A stretch of DNA of 7,233 nucleotides from assembly GCA_020343555.1 (NCBI GenBank), contig CP070800.1:822007-829239 (forward strand). Direction: 5' to 3'. How positions within the stretch are numbered: the stretch's first letter is position 1; the number at the start of each line of letters is the position of its first letter. The notes under the pieces are model-generated. The model did not search any database and was not told where the DNA came from. It saw only the letters and a program-made list of their open reading frames with translations. A program made the position numbers and the translations under genes. This document shows positions 1 to 6,869 of the stretch, piece after piece. Source of the DNA: Dehalococcoidales bacterium (GTDB lineage: Bacteria; Chloroflexota; Dehalococcoidia; Dehalococcoidales; UBA2162).

Positions 1-482
1 CCTGCATAACAGACTGTGATACCATAACCAGTGCCATTGTTATGGAACCGGCAAGCAGGATCCGCATGTATGCGGCACCTTCGGCTACGACATCAGGTTC
101 GACACCAAAAATAGATAAAAGGGATTCAGCCAGGAAAATACCGATCGCTGCCATTATTACAGAGAATATGGTACCGATAACCAGGGCTTGCTGGGCGATA
201 TTATTTGCGCCATCCGTATCACCGGAACCGACATAACGAGCGATCATCGCTCTCAACCCGGTATAGAGCCCCATCATAATTGAATTGACCGCCATTACAA
301 CCATTCCGGAGACACCGACCCCGGCAATTGGTGCCGCGCCGAGTTTTCCTACCCATATCATATCTACCGTAGGGCCCAGAACAGTAAGAGTCTGGCTTAT
401 CATGATAGGCCAAGGAGAGTGACAACAGGTTACGTATTACACTGCCTTCTGTCCAGTTTCTTTCATATGTGGATCGTTTCAT
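1..482 (-). pseudogene. MATE family efflux transporter, N-terminal part, frameshifted and cut by the window edge
   Basis: MATE proteins are inner-membrane antiporters that expel drugs or metabolites in exchange for Na+ or H+. Reading leftward from ATG at 482-480, the protein begins MKRSTYERNWTEGSVIRN and reaches LLSLS, then leaves the family pattern. Moving one base forward at 412-413 restores it: SWPIMISQTLTVLGPTVDMI, then WVGKLG, AGVGVSG, GLYTGLRAMIARYVGSGD and GVEPDVVAEGAAYMRI. This frame stays open to base 1. These are typical first-half MATE segments, and hydrophobic stretches recur as expected for membrane helices. About 160 residues are visible of a usual 450 or so. The start at 482 is preferred because GGGAGAA (493-499) lies upstream and the protein then begins like its relatives. 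The extra base (AA at 412-413 on the + strand) makes this a pseudogene, a recent mutation or a sequence error. The only in-frame ATG after the shift, at 403, has no Shine-Dalgarno and would remove the start of the first helix. The family call is firm; the broken status is uncertain. Confidence 0.85.
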
Positions 483-492
483 TAAAAAGCAG

Positions 493-499
493 TTCTCCC
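493..499 (-). promoter_or_regulatory. Ribosome binding site of the MATE gene
   Basis: On the - strand the sequence reads GGGAGAA, ending 10 bases before the ATG at 482-480. The spacing is slightly long but acceptable. It supports 482 as the start, against a longer open frame that would begin at 659 inside mutS. No other Shine-Dalgarno-like stretch fits the alternative ATG at 403. Confidence 0.5.
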
Positions 500-609
500 G
501 GAAACTGAAACGTGAACATTCACAAATATTAGATTTTATAATAATACAATGCTCAATAATTAGCGTAAATAACCGAACGATGTTTGCTATTCTAAGATAT
601 TCTTTATTC

Positions 610-618
610 TGGTAGAAT
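610..618 (+). promoter_or_regulatory. Possible extended -10 element for mutS
   Basis: The sequence TGGTAGAAT matches an extended -10 pattern (TGn followed by TAGAAT, one mismatch from TATAAT). No good -35 hexamer lies about 17 bp upstream, which is tolerable for an extended -10 promoter. Transcription would start about 6-8 bases after the hexamer, at roughly 624-627. That is practically at the mutS ATG and would give a leaderless or near-leaderless mRNA. The absence of a Shine-Dalgarno sequence before that ATG fits. The call rests on sequence pattern alone. Confidence 0.3.
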
Positions 619-626
619 ATACGGAA

Positions 627-3215
627 ATGACAGAAGGCTCTACACCCATCAGGCAGCAATACCTCAGGATAAAGAGGAAATATCCTCAGGCGATTCTCCT
701 CTTTCGCCTTGGGGATTTCTATGAAACGTTCGACGAAGACGCGAAAATCATTTCACGTGAACTCGATATCGTGCTGACGTCACGTGAGATGGGTAAAGGA
801 AATAAAGTACCTCTTGCGGGGATACCGTATCACGCGCTTGAAAACTACCTTGCCAGACTTGTGAACAGAGGTTACAAGGTAGCCATATGCGAACAGGTCA
901 CCCGGCCCGGTGAAACAAAAGGACTTGTCGAAAGAGAAGTAGTCAGGGTTGTTACTCCCGGTACCGTGGTCGAATCGGGATTGCTGAACAGCAAGACCAA
1001 TAATTACCTGGTGAGTATTATAACCGGCGATAAAGAAGCCGGTATCGCCTATATCGATATATCCACAAGCGAATTTGCTGTTACACAGATTCCTGTTGAA
1101 AGACTGATGCCCGAGGTTGAAAGGCTGGCACCTTCGGAAATTATCACCTCTGAAAGCACGATTTTCAATAATTCCCAGACAGATATTCCGGTAACGAGGC
1201 TGGACGAGTACTGGTTCGAGTACGAAATCGCCCATCAGACACTGATCGATCATTACCGGGTTTCATCACTTGAAGGATATGGTTGTGGTAACCTTCCATA
1301 TGCTGTCAGGGCAGCCGGAGCAATTGTTCACTACCTTCAGGAGACACAGAAGAGTATCTCGGGGCAACTGTCGGGTCTTTCGACCTATTCCACCGAATCT
1401 TTTATGGCACTCGATGAACAGACATTAACGAATCTCGAGATATTCCGCAGTTCTAGCTCATGGACAGGAGTTACGACGTTACTGTCAGCCATAGACTTAA
1501 CAAAAACAGCAATGGGTGGAAGACTTCTCAGGCGATGGCTTGGTAAACCTTTACTTGATATCGAAGAGATAAAAAGACGCCAGGTAGCTGTTAACTGGTT
1601 CTTTGAAAATACTCTGCCCCGTAACCAGGTGATTTCACTGTTGGACAAAACATCCGATATCGAAAGACTGATAAACAGAGTAAAGAATAATATCGCCAAT
1701 CCTCGTGAACTCGTATCTCTGAAAAAGGGACTGGAACTGATACCTGAAATCGTGAAGGTAATAGAAGGGGGTACCAGTAACAGCCCCATAAACTGGTTGA
1801 AAAGCGAATTAAAACCGCGGCAGGATGTAGTCGACCTGGTAACGGAATCGATAATGGATGAACCGGCTACGAATCCGGGAGACGGTGATGTTATAAGACA
1901 GGGATTTTCCGAAGAACTGGATAACCTGCGAAATATCTCAAAAAACGCCCGGCAATACCTCGCGAATCTTGAGAAAGAAGAACAGGAAAAAACCGGTATT
2001 AAATCTCTTAAGGTTGGGTATAACAAGGTTTTTGGATACTACATAGAGGTTACGAATTCATATCTTGCTCAAGTACCTGATTACTTTATCAGGAAACAGA
2101 CTCTCGTCGGAGGAGAGAGATTCTTTACTCCGGAGTTAAAAGAATACGAATCAACTATCCTGAATGCAAAAGATCGAGTAGCCGAACTCGAAACCAATCT
2201 GTTCCAGAGGGTATGTCGCCAGGTTTCTACAGCCAGTGAAAGAATACTAGCTGTAGCCGATGCACTGGCTAACACAGACGTGTTTTCCGCGCTGGCGGAA
2301 GTATCGGTCAGGTATAACTATCACTGCCCCGCATTGAATACCGGGAATACTATTACGATCGCTAACGGAAGACATCCCGTGGTGGAAAGGAATCTCGATG
2401 ACAGTGACTTCGTTCCCAATGATGCTGTTTTATCGAACGAAGATTCCCAGATCATCATTCTCACCGGTCCTAATATGGCCGGGAAATCGACCTACCTGAA
2501 ACAGGTAGCACTGATCGTGCTTCTCGCCCAGACAGGCTGTTTCGTGCCTGCCGATTCTGCCGAGATTGGTATTGTGGACCGTGTTTTTACGCGAATAGGT
2601 GCCAGGGAGGATCTTGCTGCCGGACAGTCAACTTTCATGGCAGAAATGGTTGAGACGGCAAATATCCTGAATAACGCAACGTCAAAGTCGCTTCTAATAC
2701 TTGACGAGATAGGTCGCGGTACCAGTACCTATGATGGTATGTCCATTGCCAGAGCTGTGGCTGAGTATATACACAATCACACCGGACTTGGAGCGAAAAC
2801 ACTTTTTGCTACCCATTACCATGAGATGGTGGAACTGGCTGATTTCCTGCCGCGAGTAAAGAATTATAATGTAGCGGTAACCGAGGAAAAAGGAAAGGTG
2901 ATTTTTCTCAGGAAGATACTTCCCGGCGGTGTTGACAAGAGTTACGGTATCCATGTTGCTCAGCTGGCAGGACTGCCTAAGCAGGTAGTAAACCGGGCAA
3001 ATGAAGTTCTGGATGAGCTTGAGACTTCAGGATCGCAGAAAACTCCATCGATCCGGAAAGGAACGGCGAGCAAGGAAGTGGTTGAACAGATTTCATTTTT
3101 CGGGATGAAATCACCCCTTATCGATGAGATACAAAACCTTGATATCGAATCACTTACACCGCTTGAAGCTTTGAACAAGCTGTACGAACTACAGAAGAAA
3201 GCCGGAAATCAGTAG
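627..3215 (+). CDS. mutS: DNA mismatch repair protein MutS
   Basis: MutS scans DNA as a dimer, binds base mismatches and small loops, and on ATP binding becomes a sliding clamp that recruits downstream repair factors. At 862 residues it has the usual length (E. coli 853). The N-terminal mismatch-recognition domain carries GDFYETF with the Phe-X-Glu reader at F31-Y32-E33. The connector, lever and clamp regions follow (about 125-560), including the conserved KVGYNKVFGYYIEVT segment. The ATPase domain has Walker A GPNMAGKST (614-622), the GAREDLAAGQSTFMAEM motif (658-674), Walker B LLILDE (D693, E694) followed by GRGTSTYDG, and a FATHYHEM His loop. Near the C-terminus QISFF (821-825) resembles the beta-clamp-binding peptide of Bacillus MutS. 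The start at 627 gives MTEGSTPIRQQY, the family's usual N-terminus just ahead of GDFYE. No clear Shine-Dalgarno precedes it. The gene is intact, is divergent from the MATE gene, and has an ABC exporter gene 68 bp downstream. Confidence 0.98.
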   Translation: MTEGSTPIRQQYLRIKRKYPQAILLFRLGDFYETFDEDAKIISRELDIVLTSREMGKGNKVPLAGIPYHALENYLARLVNRGYKVAICEQVTRPGETKGLVEREVVRVVTPGTVVESGLLNSKTNNYLVSIITGDKEAGIAYIDISTSEFAVTQIPVERLMPEVERLAPSEIITSESTIFNNSQTDIPVTRLDEYWFEYEIAHQTLIDHYRVSSLEGYGCGNLPYAVRAAGAIVHYLQETQKSISGQLSGLSTYSTESFMALDEQTLTNLEIFRSSSSWTGVTTLLSAIDLTKTAMGGRLLRRWLGKPLLDIEEIKRRQVAVNWFFENTLPRNQVISLLDKTSDIERLINRVKNNIANPRELVSLKKGLELIPEIVKVIEGGTSNSPINWLKSELKPRQDVVDLVTESIMDEPATNPGDGDVIRQGFSEELDNLRNISKNARQYLANLEKEEQEKTGIKSLKVGYNKVFGYYIEVTNSYLAQVPDYFIRKQTLVGGERFFTPELKEYESTILNAKDRVAELETNLFQRVCRQVSTASERILAVADALANTDVFSALAEVSVRYNYHCPALNTGNTITIANGRHPVVERNLDDSDFVPNDAVLSNEDSQIIILTGPNMAGKSTYLKQVALIVLLAQTGCFVPADSAEIGIVDRVFTRIGAREDLAAGQSTFMAEMVETANILNNATSKSLLILDEIGRGTSTYDGMSIARAVAEYIHNHTGLGAKTLFATHYHEMVELADFLPRVKNYNVAVTEEKGKVIFLRKILPGGVDKSYGIHVAQLAGLPKQVVNRANEVLDELETSGSQKTPSIRKGTASKEVVEQISFFGMKSPLIDEIQNLDIESLTPLEALNKLYELQKKAGNQ

Positions 3216-3283
3216 AATTCTTTATTACGACGCTATTGATTTTTCCCAGTGTTTTATTGTTAAATAGTTAACGATATATCGCT
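3216..3283 (+). other. Short spacer between mutS and the ABC exporter genes
   Basis: These 68 bp are AT-rich and hold no hairpin followed by a T run, so no intrinsic terminator is visible after mutS. A perfect 10 bp palindrome, CGATATATCG (3272-3281), sits two bases before the exporter ATG. GTTAAC (3267-3272) is another short palindrome. No strong -35/-10 pair was found, so read-through from mutS is possible, but a separate promoter cannot be excluded. Confidence 0.4.
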
Positions 3284-5050
3284 ATGAAGATTATCCTGAG
3301 ACTCCTGGTATTCGTTAAAAAACGCTGGCCAACTTTATTACTCGGCTTTATTTGTATCACAGTCAGCACGGTTGGCGGCCTGGTAATCCCTCGACTCCTT
3401 GGTGAGGGTATTGATACCGCACTCACTTCAGGAAGTAAGACGACCATAGTTACGCTTGCTTTGATCATTCTCGGAACCACACTGTTACGCAGCGCCGGGC
3501 GTTTCGGCGATACCTACATCACCCAGCTTGTCTCCCAGCAGGCTTCCTATGATGTAAGGAATGCATTATACGACCATCTTCATAAACTCGGATTTGCATA
3601 CTATGATAAGGCACAGACAGGGCAAATAATGTCGCGCTGTACGGCCGATATCGAAGCGGCCAGGATGTTTCTCAGCGCCGGACTCCTGAATCTCATCCAG
3701 ATGTTTATCGTGATTATTGGTGTAAGTACCCTTATACTAATCCTCAACTGGCAGCTAGCATTGATGACGCTTGCTTTCATGCCGGTGATATTCTGGCAGA
3801 CTCTATTCATCAGCGGAAAACTTCAGCCAATATGGGCCCGGGTTCAGCAGACTATTGGCATCCTGGGCGTAACATTGCAGGAAAGTCTCTTCGGAGTGAA
3901 GGTAGTGAAAGCCTTTACCTTGCAGGAGAGAGAAAATGCAAAATTCTACGGTCAGGCGAACGAACTGTACAGCGAACAGATTGCCGCTGCCCGTATACAG
4001 GCGATATATACACCGGTCATGACGGTACTGATTGCATTACCGTCCGTACTCGTATTATGGTTTGGCGGTCAACAGGTAATAGAAGGAAACCTAACCATCG
4101 GAGGAATCACCCAGTTTATCCTGTATCTCGGGATGATGGCAGGTTTTGTTTCGAGACTCGGTCAATTGGCAAATATGATCTCAAGGACAATCTCGGCAGG
4201 ACGCAGAATCTTCGAGATCCTGGATACGGAACCGGCAGTGAAGGATAAGCCGGACGCAATACAACTGGGAAAGGTGAATGGACAGGTAACGTTCAATAAC
4301 GTCGGATTTACTTACGGGACGACGGCTGCGGTACTGGAAGGTATAAATTTCAGCGTAGAACCGGGACAGATGGTAGCCTTAATTGGGGGTTCCGGCAGCG
4401 GTAAAACGACTATTATCAACCTGATATCAAGATTCTATGACGTAACCGGGGGTAGTGTGACAGTCGATAGTATCGATATTCGGGATGTTACTCTGTCTTC
4501 TTTAAGGAAGAATGTTGTCGTAACCCAGCAGGACATATTCCTTTTCTCGTCGACTATAAGAGATAACATAGCCTACGGCGCTCCCGGTGCCAGTAACGAC
4601 CAGGTGGAAGCAGCTGCCAGGGCAGCTCAGATACATGATTTTATTATCAGTCTGCCTAAAGGATATGACACCTGGGTGGGAGAACGAGGTGTTACTCTCT
4701 CCGGCGGTGAGAAGCAGCGTGTCGCTATCGCCCGTTCGCTTCTGGTAGATCCGAGTATTTTAATACTGGACGACTCTACGTCCAGTGTTGATGCGGAAAC
4801 GGAACACCTTATACTCAAGGCGCTGGATAAACTTATCGAAGGCAGGACAACATTCGTAATTACCCATCGTCTCCCGATTATACGAAATGCCGATCTGATT
4901 CTTGTACTTGAAGATGGAAAGATAACGGAAAGAGGTACCCACAATGAACTTATGGTAGCAAACGGACTTTACCGGCAGACCTATGAAAGCCAGCTTGAAG
5001 CTAATCGGGACGCCGGTATAGATCCTGAAGGAGATAACAAACATGGCTAG
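3284..5050 (+). CDS. ABC exporter half-transporter with degenerate ATP site (heterodimer subunit 1)
   Basis: This is a fused membrane-plus-ATPase half-transporter of the ABCB/MsbA multidrug exporter class, expected in the cytoplasmic membrane. Six hydrophobic segments are visible at about 17-38, 53-71, 133-153, 156-177, 243-262 and 272-292. The nucleotide-binding domain follows: A-loop Tyr344, Walker A GGSGSGKTT (368-376), Q-loop Q416, signature LSGGE (472-476), Walker B ILILDD and His528. The residue after the Walker B Asp is Asp497, where active ATPases have the catalytic Glu. Such Asp substitutions, together with a partner gene next door, are typical of the non-hydrolysing subunit in BmrCD, LmrCD and TM287/288. 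At 588 residues the length is normal. The ATG at 3284 lacks an obvious Shine-Dalgarno. It gives a short charged N-terminus directly before helix 1, as expected. The C-terminus overlaps the next gene by 8 bp. The transported substrate cannot be told from sequence; drugs, lipids and peptides are all possible. Confidence 0.93.
   Translation: MKIILRLLVFVKKRWPTLLLGFICITVSTVGGLVIPRLLGEGIDTALTSGSKTTIVTLALIILGTTLLRSAGRFGDTYITQLVSQQASYDVRNALYDHLHKLGFAYYDKAQTGQIMSRCTADIEAARMFLSAGLLNLIQMFIVIIGVSTLILILNWQLALMTLAFMPVIFWQTLFISGKLQPIWARVQQTIGILGVTLQESLFGVKVVKAFTLQERENAKFYGQANELYSEQIAAARIQAIYTPVMTVLIALPSVLVLWFGGQQVIEGNLTIGGITQFILYLGMMAGFVSRLGQLANMISRTISAGRRIFEILDTEPAVKDKPDAIQLGKVNGQVTFNNVGFTYGTTAAVLEGINFSVEPGQMVALIGGSGSGKTTIINLISRFYDVTGGSVTVDSIDIRDVTLSSLRKNVVVTQQDIFLFSSTIRDNIAYGAPGASNDQVEAAARAAQIHDFIISLPKGYDTWVGERGVTLSGGEKQRVAIARSLLVDPSILILDDSTSSVDAETEHLILKALDKLIEGRTTFVITHRLPIIRNADLILVLEDGKITERGTHNELMVANGLYRQTYESQLEANRDAGIDPEGDNKHG
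5028..5033 (+). promoter_or_regulatory. Ribosome binding site of the second ABC exporter gene
   Basis: AAGGAG lies nine bases before the ATG at 5043 and inside the 3' end of the preceding gene. It fixes the start of the second subunit and the 8 bp overlap with the first. This is the clearest Shine-Dalgarno in the window. It suggests strong, coupled translation of the second subunit, whereas the first subunit has no comparable site. Confidence 0.75.
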
Positions 5051-6869
5051 CAGTACTGCACCTGCTGGACAGCAATTACGTGGAGCTCTTGATGCTGGCG
5101 ATACCGATGAGATTCTCGGGAAGATATATGATGCGGGAATTCTAAAGCGTATCATAGGATATCTTGCCGATGTAAAATGGCATCTGGCAATTGGTGCCGT
5201 CGGGATCATACTGCGAACTGCAGCTAACCTGGTTACGCCACTCCTCGTTGCTATGGCAACGAACCGCATTTTCGAGGGAAATATTGACGGTCTGACCATT
5301 GCAGTACTGCTGTATCTTGGAGTGTTAGCCCTGGTATGGTTCGCGCAGTACCTGGAAACGCTCCATCTTTCCTATACAGCCCAGGGAATCCTGTTCAAGA
5401 TGCGTACGGGTATGTTCAAACATCTCCACGAGTTGTCGTTGAGCTTCTTCGATCACAACAAGGTCGGTAAATTGATGTCCCGGGTGCAGAATGATGTAGA
5501 CCAGCTCCAGATGCTGGTTTCACAGAATATCATAATGGTCGGCGTGAATTCCATTACTCTCATCGGGATTTTCGTTATAATGCTGACGATGAACTGGCAG
5601 CTCGCTTTGCTGTCGCTTTCAACGATTCCAGTACTTGTGACAATCGTCATCATCTGGCAGAGGTATGCCAGGAAAGCATTTATCCTGGCACGAAGGGCCA
5701 TAGCTATGGTAAACGATAACCTGCAGGAAAGTATATCAGGAGTAAGAGTTACCCAGAACCTTTCCCGTGAAAAGGAGAATGTAAAGCTATTCGATGAAGT
5801 TAACAAGGCCAATCTTGAGGCAAATAAAAAGGCAGCGCTGTTGCAGGCTTTAATAAACCCACTTACCCAGATACTTACCGACGGTTCCTACGTAATCGTA
5901 CTTATATTCGGTGGATTCCAGGTGCTGGAAGGGAGTATGCCGGTCGGTTTCCTTTTGGCTTTTCTGCTGTATATACAGAGAATAGGCCAGCCGATACAGC
6001 AGCTTGCCACCATGTATACGGAAATACAGAGGGCTATGGCATCCGGAGCCAGGATATTCGAACTAATAGATGTCCAACCGGAAATCGAAGACTCAGTTGC
6101 TGCTAAAAAGATAGTAGAAGCAAAAGGTGAAATAGAGTTTAAAGACGTTAACTTTGAATACATACCGGGTTCTGAGATTATACACTCACTCAACTTAAAG
6201 ATAAATTCCGGAGAAATAGTTGCTATTGCCGGCAGAACCGGAGCGGGGAAAAGTAGCATTGCCAGCTTGATCAACCGTTTCTATGAAGTAACCAGCGGAG
6301 AAATTACGCTCGACGGTACCAATATATCTAATATTACACAGGATTCCTTACGGAAACAGATAGCTTTAGTTCCTCAGGATCCATTCCTTTTTTCCGGAAC
6401 TATAGAAGACAATATACTCGATGGTAAATTAGACGCCAGCCATGATGAAATGACCAACGCGGCGAAAATCGCCGGAGCTCATGATATCATATCGAAAATG
6501 GAAAAAGGTTACCAGACAGAAGTTGGTGAAAGAGGTGGTAACCTGAGTCCCGGTCAGCGCCAGCTGGTATGTCTGGCAAGGGCGATTCTTTCCGATCCGG
6601 CAATTTTGATTCTCGATGAAGCTACCGCCAATATTGACACGAATACCGAAAAAATAATCCAGCAGTCACTATATCAACTGGCTAAAGGACGTACCTGCAT
6701 CATAATCGCCCACAGGCTTTCGACCATCACCAATGTTGACCGCATTATCGTCCTTGAACACGGAAACATCGTGGAAACTGGAAATCACAGGGAACTGATG
6801 GCGAGAAAAGGTCTTTACTACAATATGTTCGAAACTCTCAGTAGAACAGGAGAAGATGACGATCAATGA
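5043..6869 (+). CDS. ABC exporter half-transporter with canonical catalytic Glu (heterodimer subunit 2)
   Basis: This is the second ABCB-type half-transporter, 608 residues, expected to pair with the product of the preceding gene in the cytoplasmic membrane. About 45 residues, including a polar, partly acidic stretch (LDAGDTDEILGK), precede the first helix. Membrane segments lie near 47-72, 82-103, 160-182, 185-205, 270-291 and 300-320. The ATPase domain shows A-loop Tyr373, Walker A GRTGAGKSS (397-405), Q-loop Q445, signature LSPGQ (501-505), Walker B ILILDE with catalytic Glu526, and His557 in AHRLST. The Pro in the signature departs from LSGGQ. In a head-to-tail dimer this divergent signature faces the Asp-bearing site of subunit 1, while subunit 1's LSGGE completes the intact site here. 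This matches the known logic of heterodimeric exporters and of MdlAB-like pairs. The start is supported by AAGGAG at 5028-5033. The gene overlaps its upstream neighbour by 8 bp and its downstream neighbour by 4 bp. The substrate is unknown. Confidence 0.94.
   Translation: MASSTAPAGQQLRGALDAGDTDEILGKIYDAGILKRIIGYLADVKWHLAIGAVGIILRTAANLVTPLLVAMATNRIFEGNIDGLTIAVLLYLGVLALVWFAQYLETLHLSYTAQGILFKMRTGMFKHLHELSLSFFDHNKVGKLMSRVQNDVDQLQMLVSQNIIMVGVNSITLIGIFVIMLTMNWQLALLSLSTIPVLVTIVIIWQRYARKAFILARRAIAMVNDNLQESISGVRVTQNLSREKENVKLFDEVNKANLEANKKAALLQALINPLTQILTDGSYVIVLIFGGFQVLEGSMPVGFLLAFLLYIQRIGQPIQQLATMYTEIQRAMASGARIFELIDVQPEIEDSVAAKKIVEAKGEIEFKDVNFEYIPGSEIIHSLNLKINSGEIVAIAGRTGAGKSSIASLINRFYEVTSGEITLDGTNISNITQDSLRKQIALVPQDPFLFSGTIEDNILDGKLDASHDEMTNAAKIAGAHDIISKMEKGYQTEVGERGGNLSPGQRQLVCLARAILSDPAILILDEATANIDTNTEKIIQQSLYQLAKGRTCIIIAHRLSTITNVDRIIVLEHGNIVETGNHRELMARKGLYYNMFETLSRTGEDDDQ

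Larger units (their letters stand above)
483..626. other. Divergent intergenic region between the MATE gene and mutS
   Basis: This 144 bp AT-rich gap separates two genes transcribed away from each other, so both promoters should lie in or near it. It contains a perfect 5-bp-arm inverted repeat, GTGAA-CA-TTCAC (512-523). It also contains an imperfect one, CGAAC-GAT-GTTTG (574-586). Either could bind a regulator, but at this length chance is a fair explanation. No small ORF with a credible ribosome binding site is seen. Confidence 0.5.

Noticed and set aside
403..413. Programmed +1 frameshifting in the MATE gene
   Set aside because: The site (TCC TTG G on the - strand) has no stop codon, classic slippery sequence or evident stimulatory structure. 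Mutation or sequence error is simpler.
219..659. A 146-residue - strand reading frame starting inside mutS
   Set aside because: Its middle part is the true MATE start (from 482), but its upstream part lies antisense to mutS and the intergenic region, and its part after 412 is the wrong frame of the MATE gene.
1385..2026. A 213-codon - strand frame inside mutS
   Set aside because: It is Ser/Phe-rich, typical of an antisense shadow, and overlaps the conserved MutS core.
3216..3260. Intrinsic terminator after mutS
   Set aside because: There are T-rich patches but no stable GC-rich stem before them.
3832..4248. A 138-codon + strand frame inside the first ABC gene
   Set aside because: The overlapping frame has continuous exporter motifs, and this one has no recognisable protein features or ribosome site.
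4760..5299. A 179-codon - strand frame across the junction of the two ABC genes
   Set aside because: It is antisense to well-supported coding sequence, and its composition looks like a complementary-strand shadow.
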